37,261 nucleotides of DNA. Source: Acidipila sp. GTDB taxonomy: Bacteria; Acidobacteriota; Terriglobia; Acidiferrales; UBA7541. Location: assembly GCA_010365215.1 (NCBI GenBank), contig JAAFGT010000037.1:1-37261 (forward strand), written 5' to 3'. The notes beneath the pieces are model-generated. The model searched no databases, was not told the origin of the DNA, and saw nothing but the letters and a program-made list of their open reading frames with translations. Position numbers and translations under genes: made by a program. Positions 1 through 7,457 of the stretch are shown here, one piece after another. How positions within the stretch are numbered: position 1 is the stretch's first letter; each line of letters starts with the position of its first letter.

Positions 1-698
1 CACGAGCCGAGGCCGGGCGGAACGCCGTGCGCCACAGCTTCGAAAATCCCTCCCGCCGAATCGCCCGCGCGCAGCACGCGATCGACTTCCGCTTTCATAA
101 GTCCTTCGGTTGCGGCATCGACGCATCGCAGCGGCGAATCCAGATTCGCGCAGATGGCGCGAATTTCGTCCCATGACGCAGCGCGTTCGAGCCGCACCGG
201 CCCCACGGCGATAACGTGACTGAGCACTTCGATGCCGAACTGGCCCAGCAGCAATTTGGCCAGGGCGCCCGCAGCCACTCGCGCCGCTGTTTCCCGTGCC
301 GAGGCGCGCTCCAGCACGTAGCGCGCGTCGTGAAAATTGAATTTCAGTGACCCGGCCAGATCCGCGTGCCCCGGCCGCGGAGCCGTCAGCTTGCGCTCAA
401 ATTCCTGGGCGCCATCGGTATCCTCCACCGGCAACGCTTTCTCCCAATTCTGCCAGTCGCGATTTTCCAGGCGCAACGCCACGGGCGAGCCGATGGTCTG
501 CCCGTGACGAATGCCCGCCAGCGCTTCCACGCGGTCCTTCTCAATTTTCTGGCGGCCCCCGCGGCCATAACCCAACTGGCGGCGATGCAGCTCGCGGTTC
601 ACCAGCTCAAAATCGACAGGCAGCCCTGCCGGCAAGCCCGAGATCCAGGCGATGAGCGCCTGCCCGTGCGATTCCCCCGCAGTTACGAACCTGAGCAT
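1..698 (-). CDS. aroC: Chorismate synthase, N-terminal part (runs off the window)
   Basis: Chorismate synthase makes chorismate from 5-enolpyruvylshikimate 3-phosphate, the last step of the shikimate pathway, using reduced FMN. The reading frame starts at an ATG at 698 on the minus strand and stays open to base 1, giving about 232 residues of a family usually 350-400 long. The N-terminus carries the signature GESHGQAL (residues 8-15), a basic RRQLGYGRGGR segment and, further on, the second signature ERASARETAARVAAG. These are enough to name it firmly. The C-terminal part, including the third signature, lies outside the window. It is divergent from the small ABM-like gene at 858; a possible promoter sits at 763-735. 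No frameshift or unusual residue is visible. Confidence 0.95.
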   Translation of the reverse strand, partial: MLRFVTAGESHGQALIAWISGLPAGLPVDFELVNRELHRRQLGYGRGGRQKIEKDRVEALAGIRHGQTIGSPVALRLENRDWQNWEKALPVEDTDGAQEFERKLTAPRPGHADLAGSLKFNFHDARYVLERASARETAARVAAGALAKLLLGQFGIEVLSHVIAVGPVRLERAASWDEIRAICANLDSPLRCVDAATEGLMKAEVDRVLRAGDSAGGIFEAVAHGVPPGLGS

Positions 699-734
699 GC
701 TTGTTCTCGTCCACTGTCAGAACACAAACTTAGG

Positions 735-763
735 ATTCTACAGAACGCTTGCGCGTGCGTCCA
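735..763 (-). promoter_or_regulatory. Candidate sigma-70 promoter for aroC
   Basis: Minus strand: TGGACG at 763-758, 17-nt spacer, TAGAAT at 740-735. The predicted start of transcription is near 728, leaving a leader of about 30 nt before the aroC ATG. The -10 matches 5 of 6 consensus bases and the -35 matches 4 of 6. Confidence 0.4.
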
Positions 764-796
764 CTGCTGACCGCAACCGCCAGCGCCACTAGACGC

Positions 797-825
797 TTGA
801 CCGCGCCCTGAATGTTTCCTAATCT
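797..825 (+). promoter_or_regulatory. Candidate promoter for the ABM-like gene
   Basis: TTGACC (797-802), 17-nt spacer, TAATCT (820-825). The -35 is good; the -10 keeps only the key first two and last positions. Transcription would start near 832, just before a clear Shine-Dalgarno (AGGAGG at 845-850). Confidence 0.4.
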
Positions 826-857
826 CGGTCGGATCTCAAGCCACAGGAGGCGTCGCC

Positions 858-1163
858 ATGGACAAATTCGCAATCTGGGCGCAACTGGAAGCCAAGCCGG
901 GAAAAGAAAAGGAAGTCGAAGAGTTTTTGAAGTCTGCCCAGCCGCTCGCTGAACAGGAAAAAGGCACGAGCACCTGGTTCGCGCTCAAACTCGGGCCCTT
1001 GAAGTATGGAATCTTCGATACCTTCGCCGACGAAAAGGCGTGCGACGCCCACCTTAACGGCGCGATCGCCAAAGCGCTATTCAGCAAAGCCAAGAAACTT
1101 TTCGCCAAAGCTCCGGAAATCGACAAACCCGAGATCCTTGCCGCCAAAAGCCACAGCGCCTAA
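858..1163 (+). CDS. Small ABM-like (antibiotic biosynthesis monooxygenase fold) protein
   Basis: A 101-residue protein resembling the dimeric alpha+beta-barrel ABM superfamily. It opens with a beta strand (FAIWAQLEAKPGKEKEVEEFL), typical of ABM proteins (strand, then a helix rich in Lys/Glu), followed by a TSTWFALKLGP strand and GIFDTFADEKACDAHL, which matches the family's 'aldtFpdeaardaHl' pattern. The start is well set by AGGAGG seven bases upstream. ABM proteins include heme-degrading and quinol monooxygenases but many have no known substrate, so no reaction is assigned. It lies 80 bp upstream of the SagB-type gene on the same strand. A weak hairpin lies between them, so co-transcription is uncertain. 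Confidence 0.8.
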   Translation: MDKFAIWAQLEAKPGKEKEVEEFLKSAQPLAEQEKGTSTWFALKLGPLKYGIFDTFADEKACDAHLNGAIAKALFSKAKKLFAKAPEIDKPEILAAKSHSA

Positions 1164-1194
1164 AGCTGGGCGCAACGGGCGCCTTATGAGATCT

Positions 1195-1223
1195 AACCTG
1201 ACCTGACTCGTCGAGGTCGGTTT
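1195..1223 (+). terminator. Weak hairpin between the ABM-like and SagB-like genes
   Basis: AACCTGACCT and AGGTCGGTTT can form an imperfect stem of about 9 pairs with one mismatch and one wobble, around a short loop, followed by only three T. It could attenuate transcription, but it is not a canonical intrinsic terminator. Confidence 0.25.
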
Positions 1224-1243
1224 CCATTACCCTTATTGCGAAG

Positions 1244-2785
1244 ATGACGGAAAACTGCACACTTGAAGTCGCGCGCGCGTATCACGACGCCACGAAACAT
1301 TCTTACGCGAGCGTCCGTTCGGGTGCGCATTTCCTCGACTGGGCGAACCAGCCGGCGCCGTTCAAGATTTATCCCACGCTGCAGCTACTGCCGCTGCCCG
1401 GCGAGCTGCGCCAGAGCGGCGTTGCGGCTCTCTCTGCTATCGCTACGAGCATTCCTTCTGGTGCGAATACGCTCCTTGATCTGGAAACGGTGGCGGGGCT
1501 GCTCTACCTTTCCGCCGGCATTACGCGTAAGCGGAGTCATCCCGGTGGCGAAATCTATTTTCGCGCGGCTGCGTGCACTGGCGCGCTCTATGAGGTTGAG
1601 CTTTACCTGGTCTGTGGCGAGCTGGCGGACCTGCCCGCCGGCGTCTACCACTTTTCTGCAGCCGAGTTTGGCTTGCGCAGGTTGCGCGCGGGCGATTACC
1701 GCTATGCGCTGCTCCAAGCCACCGGCGGGGAAACGGCTATCGCTGGTGCGCCGCTCACGATCGTCTGCACCTGCACGTACTGGCGCAACGCGTGGAAATA
1801 TCAAGCCCGAACGTACCGGCATTTTGGCTGGGACAATGGCACGTTGCTCGCTAATCTGCTGGCGGCCGCCACTGCTTATGGATTACCGGCTCGTGTGGTC
1901 TGTGGTTTTGTGGACGATGACGTCAACCGGTTGGTGGATATTGACCCGCAACGTGAGGTGGCCTTTTCTTTAATCGCCATCGGAAATGGAGCAGAGGTCC
2001 CGCTTTCATTGCCAACGGTTATCTCGCCGCTCTCCCTGGAAACAGTGCCGCTGTCGCCGCGAGAAGTTGATTATCCGCTCATGCGCGAGATGCATGCCGG
2101 ATCTTCATTAAGCTCTGCCGGGGAAGTTGCGCAGTGGCGCAGACGTTCTCCCGTAACCAAGCTTCCCGCGACTTCCGGGCCCGCGATCAAGCTCCAGCCT
2201 TTGTCTGACGCGCAGATACCGCGCGACCCCATCGAACAGGTGATCTTGCGGCGGGGCTCCAGTCGCAAATTTGCACGCGACCCGATCAGTCTGTCGCAGC
2301 TTTCCACCATGCTTGATCGTGCTACACGCGGCGTGGACGCCGATTTCCTCGATGCTCCGGGAACTCAACTCAACGATCTTTATTTGATTGTCAACGCGGT
2401 GGAAGGACTCGATTCCGGCGCGTACGTTTTTCACCGGGCTGGCGGCGTGATGGAGTGTTTGAAGCGCGGCGATTTCCGCGACCAGGCCGGCTATCTGGGA
2501 TTGGAACAGCAGCTGCCCGCCGACGCCGCTGTAGACATTTTCTTTCTTGCGGACCTCGAGCCCGTTTTGCAGCGTTTCGGCAATCGCGGATATCGCGCGG
2601 TACAGCTCGAAGCGGGGATTCTTGGCGGCAAACTTTATCTAGCAGCCTATGCGCAGCGGCTGGGCGCAAGCGGCCTGACTTTTTTCGACGATGACGTAGT
2701 GCGATTCTTCTCTCCTCACGCAGCCGGGAAGAGCGCCATCTTTCTGATAGCCATTGGCCACAGCGGCAAACAGAAGCTCGCGTGA
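1244..2785 (+). CDS. SagB-type dehydrogenase with two nitroreductase domains
   Basis: A 513-residue protein of the SagB/ThcOx branch of the FMN-dependent nitroreductase superfamily. The N-terminus (YHDATKHSYASVRSG, then LDWANQPAPFKIYP) is characteristic. The first nitroreductase-like domain spans about residues 60-250 and includes the RKRSHPGGEIYFRAAACTGA region expected to contact FMN. The second spans about residues 325-510, opening with VILRRGSSRKFA and ending with the FFDDDVVRFFSP segment. Known SagB enzymes oxidise azolines to azoles in peptide natural products. Here no cyclodehydratase, precursor peptide or protease lies next to it, so the substrate is unknown and a peptide-modification role is not supported by context. 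Double-domain, stand-alone members of this group occur in many soil bacteria. The start follows a weak ribosome site (GCGAAG). Confidence 0.85.
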   Translation: MTENCTLEVARAYHDATKHSYASVRSGAHFLDWANQPAPFKIYPTLQLLPLPGELRQSGVAALSAIATSIPSGANTLLDLETVAGLLYLSAGITRKRSHPGGEIYFRAAACTGALYEVELYLVCGELADLPAGVYHFSAAEFGLRRLRAGDYRYALLQATGGETAIAGAPLTIVCTCTYWRNAWKYQARTYRHFGWDNGTLLANLLAAATAYGLPARVVCGFVDDDVNRLVDIDPQREVAFSLIAIGNGAEVPLSLPTVISPLSLETVPLSPREVDYPLMREMHAGSSLSSAGEVAQWRRRSPVTKLPATSGPAIKLQPLSDAQIPRDPIEQVILRRGSSRKFARDPISLSQLSTMLDRATRGVDADFLDAPGTQLNDLYLIVNAVEGLDSGAYVFHRAGGVMECLKRGDFRDQAGYLGLEQQLPADAAVDIFFLADLEPVLQRFGNRGYRAVQLEAGILGGKLYLAAYAQRLGASGLTFFDDDVVRFFSPHAAGKSAIFLIAIGHSGKQKLA

Positions 2786-2814
2786 TGCTCCCGCGCAGCC
2801 GAAGTCGAGGCAAC

Positions 2815-2843
2815 TTGACTGGCGTACCGCCCAAGGCTAGGCT
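2815..2843 (+). promoter_or_regulatory. Candidate promoter of the mlaEFD-like genes
   Basis: TTGACT (2815-2820), 17-nt spacer, TAGGCT (2838-2843). It lies just after the SagB-like gene and predicts transcription from about 2850. A GGGAG ribosome site follows at 2867-2871. Confidence 0.45.
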
Positions 2844-2960
2844 GGCTTCGCTGCCCGATAGCCGACGGGAGACTCTGCCATCTCTGACCCGCTAAATGAA
2901 ACTGTCCAGCCGAGCGCGCTGGAGCAACTGAGCGATGCGCTGAAAACGCGCATTCAGGGC

Positions 2961-3692
2961 GTGCAGGGTTACACCCAGCTCGCCGTTCGCGCTACCGCCA
3001 ACCTTTTTGAAGGCCCCCACTACGTCGACGATACGCTCACGCAGATGGACCTAATCGGCGTAGGCTCGCTGCCCATCGTGATGCTTACAGGTTTTTTCAT
3101 TGGTGCGGTGATGGTGCTGCAGACTGCGGCGCAATTTGAGCGCTTCGGCCAGACTGTGCTGGTAGGCGACGTGGTGGCCATCTCGATAGTTCGCGAGCTG
3201 GGCCCCAGTATAACTTCGCTGCTGGTGGCCGGCCGGTGCGCTTCGGGGATCGCCTCCGAACTCGGGTCGATGCAAGTTACCGAACAAGTGGACGCGATGC
3301 GCGCCATGGGCACGGATCCCATCAAAAAACTGGTCACGCCCCGGGTGCTCGCTGGAACTTTGATGTTGCCGCTGCTGACGGCGATTTCCGATTTCATCGG
3401 CCTGCTGGGCGGATTTCTAATTTCGCATTTTCAGTTGCGGCTCGACCCCGTGCAGTATTGGACCAGGTCGATCCATGCGCTGGAGTTTGGCGACCTAATC
3501 CAGGGTCTGGTGAAGCCGCTGATCTTCGGATTCATTCTTACCAGCGTCGGGTGCTACTACGGCCTGAATGTGCGCGGGGGAACGCAGGGCGTGGGGCGCG
3601 CGACTACGCAGTCAGTGGTCACCGCCTCGGTGTTTATCCTGGTGACGAATTTCTTCATCACTCGCGTGATGCTTTTTATTTTCGCAAAATAG
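2961..3692 (+). CDS. mlaE: MlaE-family lipid ABC transporter permease
   Basis: Integral inner-membrane permease of the MlaE (DUF140) family, which works with an MlaF ATPase and an MlaD/MCE protein to move phospholipids between membranes. The 243 residues from the GTG start include hallmark stretches: MDLIGVGSLPIVMLTGFFIG, VRELGPSITSLLVAGRCASG and ELGSMQVTEQVDAMRAMGTD, with five or so hydrophobic segments. The start is doubtful. The frame is open back to 2862, and a good Shine-Dalgarno (GGGAG, 2867-2871) sits eight bases before an ATC codon at 2880, which would add 27 residues and bring the length to about 270. GTG at 2961 has no clear ribosome site. It is followed 125 bp later by the ATPase gene. 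Confidence 0.9.
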   Translation: MQGYTQLAVRATANLFEGPHYVDDTLTQMDLIGVGSLPIVMLTGFFIGAVMVLQTAAQFERFGQTVLVGDVVAISIVRELGPSITSLLVAGRCASGIASELGSMQVTEQVDAMRAMGTDPIKKLVTPRVLAGTLMLPLLTAISDFIGLLGGFLISHFQLRLDPVQYWTRSIHALEFGDLIQGLVKPLIFGFILTSVGCYYGLNVRGGTQGVGRATTQSVVTASVFILVTNFFITRVMLFIFAK

Positions 3693-3764
3693 TTCCGCGG
3701 GCGACCACCTCTGGCAGCGCCGCTGGTTCGTCGTCTCGAATCGCGCTTGGCGCGCGTTTCCATC

Positions 3765-3770
3765 TATAAT
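3765..3770 (+). promoter_or_regulatory. Isolated perfect -10 box upstream of the mlaF-like gene
   Basis: TATAAT at 3765-3770, in the 125-bp gap between permease and ATPase genes, with no convincing -35 at the right distance. It may give internal expression of mlaF-mlaD. Confidence 0.25.
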
Positions 3771-3817
3771 CATTCCGGACGGCGGCAGCACTCGCACGAT
3801 TCCGTCCTCTTGGGGAA

Positions 3818-4651
3818 ATGACGGAGAAACTCACCGGCGCTGCGGCGATTGCCTGCGAAGAGGTTCGCCTGGGCTTTGGCGATCAGGACGTACTTCGCGG
3901 GGTTTCTTTCCGCGTGGCTCCGCGCGAAACCCTGATGTTGCTGGGCGAAACAGGAACAGGAAAAACGCTGTTGCTGAAGTTAATCGCTGGGCTGCTCAAG
4001 CCCGACGCCGGCCGCATCACCGTTCTGGAGCACGACGTCACCGCCATGGCTGAGCCCGAGCTGCTCGATTTCCGGCGTCAGATCGGCTTCGTGTTTCAAG
4101 AGGGCGCGCTATTCGACTCGATAACCGTGGCGGAGAATGTCGCCTACCGCTTGCGCGAAGAAGACGTGGATAGCGAGGAGATCGAGACGCGCGTGCGAGA
4201 GACGCTGCGTTTCGTCGAGATGGAGCAGGCCATGGACAAGCTGCCCGGCGAGCTTTCCGGCGGTATGCGGCGTCGTGTCTCCATCGCTCGCGCTTTAATT
4301 ACCCATCCGCCCATCGTGTTGTACGATTCGCCCACGGCGGGGCTGGATCCCGTCACGGCGCAAACCATCATTACACTGATCTTGAGGCTGCGCGACGTAT
4401 ACGGGGTCACAGCAATCGTAACCACTCACCGGTTACAGGATGCGTTCGCGCTGGCCAATTTTCGCTTCGCCGTGGATGCCGGAAAAGTGGAGCGCGCACC
4501 CGAGAACGGAAACACTTCTTCCGAGGGGAGCTCGAATCCGGCGCCCAGCACGCGATTTCTGTTTCTTCGCGAGGGCGCCATTTATTTCGAGGGTGACCAG
4601 GGCGCGTTTATGGCATCACAGGATCCATACCTGAAGAAATTTCTGGTATAG
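3818..4651 (+). CDS. mlaF: MlaF-like ABC transporter ATPase with Walker B Glu-to-Ser change
   Basis: Cytoplasmic ATPase (277 residues) of the Mla-type phospholipid transporter. Walker A is GETGTGKT (43-50). The Q-loop is GFVFQEGALFDS, the signature is ELSGGMRRRVSIARAL and the switch histidine is in TTHRLQDA. Walker B reads IVLYDSPTAGLD: D170 is followed by Ser171, where most ABC ATPases, including E. coli MlaF, have the catalytic glutamate (DEP). The codon is plainly TCG. The D-loop (AGLD) is intact. About 40 extra residues before the C-terminus (APENGNTSSEGSSNPAP) form a low-complexity insert in front of the terminal EGDQGAFMASQDPYLKKFL. The gene lies between mlaE and mlaD, 30 bp ahead of the latter. 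Hydrolysis may be slow or rely on another residue. Confidence 0.92.
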   Translation: MTEKLTGAAAIACEEVRLGFGDQDVLRGVSFRVAPRETLMLLGETGTGKTLLLKLIAGLLKPDAGRITVLEHDVTAMAEPELLDFRRQIGFVFQEGALFDSITVAENVAYRLREEDVDSEEIETRVRETLRFVEMEQAMDKLPGELSGGMRRRVSIARALITHPPIVLYDSPTAGLDPVTAQTIITLILRLRDVYGVTAIVTTHRLQDAFALANFRFAVDAGKVERAPENGNTSSEGSSNPAPSTRFLFLREGAIYFEGDQGAFMASQDPYLKKFLV

Positions 4652-4681
4652 CAGTCTCGGGCATACATGGGGGGAGCAATC

Positions 4682-5767
4682 ATGCCGCAACGTAAACAGG
4701 TCACCTGGGCGCAACTGCGTGTAGGGTTGATGACCGTGGTGGGACTCCTGCTGGTGATGGTCACCATTCTTTACGTCACCGGCACGGGAATTCTCGCCCC
4801 GAAATACCAGCTCCGTGCCTATCTCCCCGAAGTGGAAGGCCTGACTCTGGGAGCGCCGGTGCGTCTGGACGGCGTAGAAGTTGGAAACGTAGATGGCATC
4901 CGCATGGCTCCGCGGCCGGCGTCGGGAACACTCGATCGGATGCGCAACGTGGAAGTGCACATGCGCGTTAATCGCCGCTACCAGAATGAAATTCGCGTTG
5001 ACTCGCGCGCCAGCCTGGTTACCGAGGGACTTTTGGGAAACCGCTACGTGCGCATCACTCGCGGCTCGTCTCCCGGCGTTGTGCCGCCCAATGGCGAGGT
5101 ACCGGGTCAGGAAGAGCAGGCCATGAAGCAGATCGTCGAGCGCGGATCCGATCTGGTGCAAAACCTTGGCGAGCTCTCCAAGCAGTTTCGGGAGATTGTT
5201 GTCAGCGTAAACGCCGGGCGCGGCTCGCTTGGAAAGATGCTGGTGGATGAAGAGTTTTACAATCATCTGAATTCCAGCGCCAAGCGGCTGGATACGCTGC
5301 TGGCGCAGACGCAGTCCGGCAAAAACTCGCTCGGTAAACTGGTCACGGACGATGAGCTATATCAGCGGCTGAATTCCGTGGCCGATCGCACCGACAAGCT
5401 GCTCGCGGCAGTGCAGGACAAGCAAGGCTCGCTCGGGAAACTGATCTACGATCCGCAGGTTTATGACAGCGCAAAAGACTTCCTGGAGAAGGCCAATTCT
5501 TTTCTGGCGGATGTGCATTCGGGTAAAGGGTCCCTGGGTAAGTTGGCTACCGACGACCAGCTTTACGTGAATCTGCGCGACAGCGCGGCGGGACTCAAGG
5601 AAGCCACCGACAAGCTCAACAACGGGAAGGGAACCGCTGGAAAGATGTTCAGCGATCCGAACCTTTATGACAATCTGACCAAGCTTTCCGCCGATTTGCG
5701 GCAGCTCATCGCCGACTTCCGCCGCGATCCCAAAAAATATCTGCATGTGAAGTTTTCGATCTTTTAG
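4682..5767 (+). CDS. mlaD: MlaD/MCE-family lipid-binding protein with five 34-residue C-terminal repeats
   Basis: A 361-residue membrane-anchored MCE protein, the periplasmic substrate-binding part of the Mla-type transporter. One N-terminal transmembrane helix (about 15-38, VGLMTVVGLLLVMVTILYVT) is followed by the MCE domain (about 42-130: LRAYLPEVEGLTLGAPVRLD, GVEVGNVDGI, LVTEGLLGNRYVRIT). From residue 179 the chain has five GSLGKL-type repeats starting at 181, 215, 249, 283 and 317, an exact 34-residue period, predicted helical. The ATG at 4682 is chosen because GGGGAG lies five bases upstream; an in-frame ATG at 4667 overlaps that ribosome site. Repeated helical C-termini in other MCE proteins form tubes or needles that span the periplasm, so a bridging role is inferred. 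Confidence 0.92.
   Translation: MPQRKQVTWAQLRVGLMTVVGLLLVMVTILYVTGTGILAPKYQLRAYLPEVEGLTLGAPVRLDGVEVGNVDGIRMAPRPASGTLDRMRNVEVHMRVNRRYQNEIRVDSRASLVTEGLLGNRYVRITRGSSPGVVPPNGEVPGQEEQAMKQIVERGSDLVQNLGELSKQFREIVVSVNAGRGSLGKMLVDEEFYNHLNSSAKRLDTLLAQTQSGKNSLGKLVTDDELYQRLNSVADRTDKLLAAVQDKQGSLGKLIYDPQVYDSAKDFLEKANSFLADVHSGKGSLGKLATDDQLYVNLRDSAAGLKEATDKLNNGKGTAGKMFSDPNLYDNLTKLSADLRQLIADFRRDPKKYLHVKFSIF
5216..5722 (+). repeat. Five in-frame repeats of 102 bp within the MCE gene
   Basis: The encoded unit is G-x-x-S-L-G-K-L-x-x-D-x-x-L-Y-x-x-L-N, followed by a helix ending in LLA. The GSLGK motif recurs at residues 181, 215, 249, 283 and 317, always 34 apart. The last copy is degenerate (GTAGKM). DNA identity between copies is low, so this is an old protein repeat, not a recent expansion. 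Confidence 0.85.
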
Positions 5768-5869
5768 ACTTGCGGCGTTTTCCCCTGCACCTTAAGGTTG
5801 CGGTAAGATACGGCAACCACGACTTGCATTCATGAAGATGTGCACGAAAGTTTGCAGGCTGGGCGGAAT

Positions 5870-6637
5870 ATGAAAGTTATGGATGAGCTGATGAACCCCG
5901 GCTCCGCGCTCGAAGGCGCCGAGGAAAAGCGGATGAGTCTCGCGCCTCAGGGTGGCGCCGATCGCCCTTACCCCGGTGCCTTGATCGTCGTGGAAGGGAT
6001 TGACGGCTCGGGAAAGAGCACGCAACTCTATCTGCTCAAGCGCTGGCTGGAGATTGGCGGTTACCGGCTGCACTTCACGGAATGGAATTCCTCAGAGCTG
6101 GTAAAGTCAGCCACTAAGCGCGGCAAGCAGAGCCGGCTGCTTACTCCGGTGACGTTTTCTCTGCTGCACGCGGCCGATTTCGCGGACCGCTGCGAGCGTC
6201 AGATACTTCCTTTGCTGCAGGGGGGCTATCTGGTGCTGGCGGACCGCTACATCTACACCGCGTTTGCGCGAGACGGCGCGCGTGGCTGCGCGGCCCACTG
6301 GCTCAGGAATCTCTACCGCTTTGCGCCCATTCCCGATCTCACGTTTTATTTTCGCGCGCCGCTGGAAGTGGCCGTCAATCGCATCATGAGCGGGCGACCC
6401 AAGCTGAAATATTACGAGGCGGGGATGGACCTGGGATTGTCCTTCGACCGCTCCGAAAGCTTCCGCATTTTCCAGGGCATGATCATGGAGCAGTACAATC
6501 GTATGACGGAAACGGAGAATTTTGTGGTTATGGACGGCACCGCGCCGGTGAATAAACTGCAAAAAAGCATGCGGCAGATTGCCGGCGAGCGCGTGGATCT
6601 TACCCGCTTCCAGCCGAAAGCAAGGCCCCGGCAATGA
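5870..6637 (+). CDS. Thymidylate-kinase-like P-loop protein 1
   Basis: A 255-residue protein of the thymidylate kinase-like P-loop family. LIVVEGIDGSGKST gives an intact Walker A (Lys49), and LADRYIYTAFARDGARG is the DRY-type motif that in TMK contacts the nucleotide. YYEAGMDLGLS replaces the usual lid region. Compared with a normal Tmk (about 205-215 residues) it has a 35-residue N-terminal extension, and the lid lacks the expected Arg cluster. It is therefore not safely called dTMP kinase. ATG at 5870 is preferred (GGGCGGA just upstream); GTG at 5840 and ATG at 5879 are also in frame. Its TGA overlaps the ATG of the next gene (ATGA), which indicates translational coupling. A paralogue, a Ppx/GppA protein and SixA follow. 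Confidence 0.8.
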   Translation: MKVMDELMNPGSALEGAEEKRMSLAPQGGADRPYPGALIVVEGIDGSGKSTQLYLLKRWLEIGGYRLHFTEWNSSELVKSATKRGKQSRLLTPVTFSLLHAADFADRCERQILPLLQGGYLVLADRYIYTAFARDGARGCAAHWLRNLYRFAPIPDLTFYFRAPLEVAVNRIMSGRPKLKYYEAGMDLGLSFDRSESFRIFQGMIMEQYNRMTETENFVVMDGTAPVNKLQKSMRQIAGERVDLTRFQPKARPRQ

Positions 6638-7449
6638 AGGCAAGCCAAAAAAAATTGAACGCCAACACTCCCGCCGCTACCGAGCGCGGGAAGCGCCGCA
6701 AGAACGGATTGCCCACAGGATCGCGATTCTACGGCCTGCCCGTGCCCGGATATAAGGACGAAGAAGTAGGCGGCTCTCTGATCGTTCTGGAAGGACCGGA
6801 TGGCTCCGGGCGCTCGACGCAGATCGCTCTGCTCACCGAATGGCTGGAGTCGGAAGGTTTTGCCGTGCAGACCATGGGGCTGCGCCGCTCCTATCTGGTG
6901 GCCGCCGATATCGATGAGCTTCTAGAGAATAACGCCGTGACGCGCATGACTCTGGCGCTGATGTACGCCACCGACTTTTACGATCAACTGGAGCATCGCA
7001 TTCTTCCGGCGCTGCGCTCGGGCATGGTGGTGCTCGCGGACCGCTACATTTTCACCCTGATTGCACGGGGCACGGTGCGCGGCATCGAGCGCGAATATCT
7101 TCACGGCCTGTATCAGATGGCTCTGCGTCCTCACCTGACGTTCTGGCTGACGGTGAAACCGGAAGTCGCTTTCGAACGCGAGTTTAAGAAGAGTCACGCC
7201 ATCAGCTACTGGGAAGCCGGGCGCGATATGTCGCTTTCGAGCGACCTCTTCAAATCGTTCATCCGCTACCAAAACATGGTCAAGAAGGAATTCGAAATTC
7301 TGGCCCGCCGGCACGGGTTTGTGGCCGTGGACGGCGAGCGCTCGGTGCGCGAAGTGAATGGCGACCTGCGCAAGCGCATTGCCGCCCAACTGGGTATCCG
7401 TTCCACAAAATATCGTCCTTCCGGTGCGCTGGCCTCCGTCTGGCGTTAG
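6634..7449 (+). CDS. Thymidylate-kinase-like P-loop protein 2, Walker A Lys replaced by Arg
   Basis: A 271-residue paralogue of the preceding protein, with the same layout: basic N-terminal tail (residues 1-45), P-loop, LADRYIFTLIARGTVRG and SYWEAGRDMSLSSDLF. The P-loop reads GPDGSGRST, so the lysine that binds the nucleotide beta/gamma phosphates is Arg60 (CGC or similar; the codon is cgc in the sequence ggctccgggcgctcg). A Lys-to-Arg change usually cripples P-loop kinases, so this subunit may be a regulatory partner of the intact paralogue or use a different chemistry. The ATG overlaps the stop of gene 1 by four bases, and the Ppx/GppA gene starts eight bases after its stop, so the three are almost certainly one transcript. 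Confidence 0.8.
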   Translation: MKASQKKLNANTPAATERGKRRKNGLPTGSRFYGLPVPGYKDEEVGGSLIVLEGPDGSGRSTQIALLTEWLESEGFAVQTMGLRRSYLVAADIDELLENNAVTRMTLALMYATDFYDQLEHRILPALRSGMVVLADRYIFTLIARGTVRGIEREYLHGLYQMALRPHLTFWLTVKPEVAFEREFKKSHAISYWEAGRDMSLSSDLFKSFIRYQNMVKKEFEILARRHGFVAVDGERSVREVNGDLRKRIAAQLGIRSTKYRPSGALASVWR

Positions 7450-7457
7450 AATCAGCT

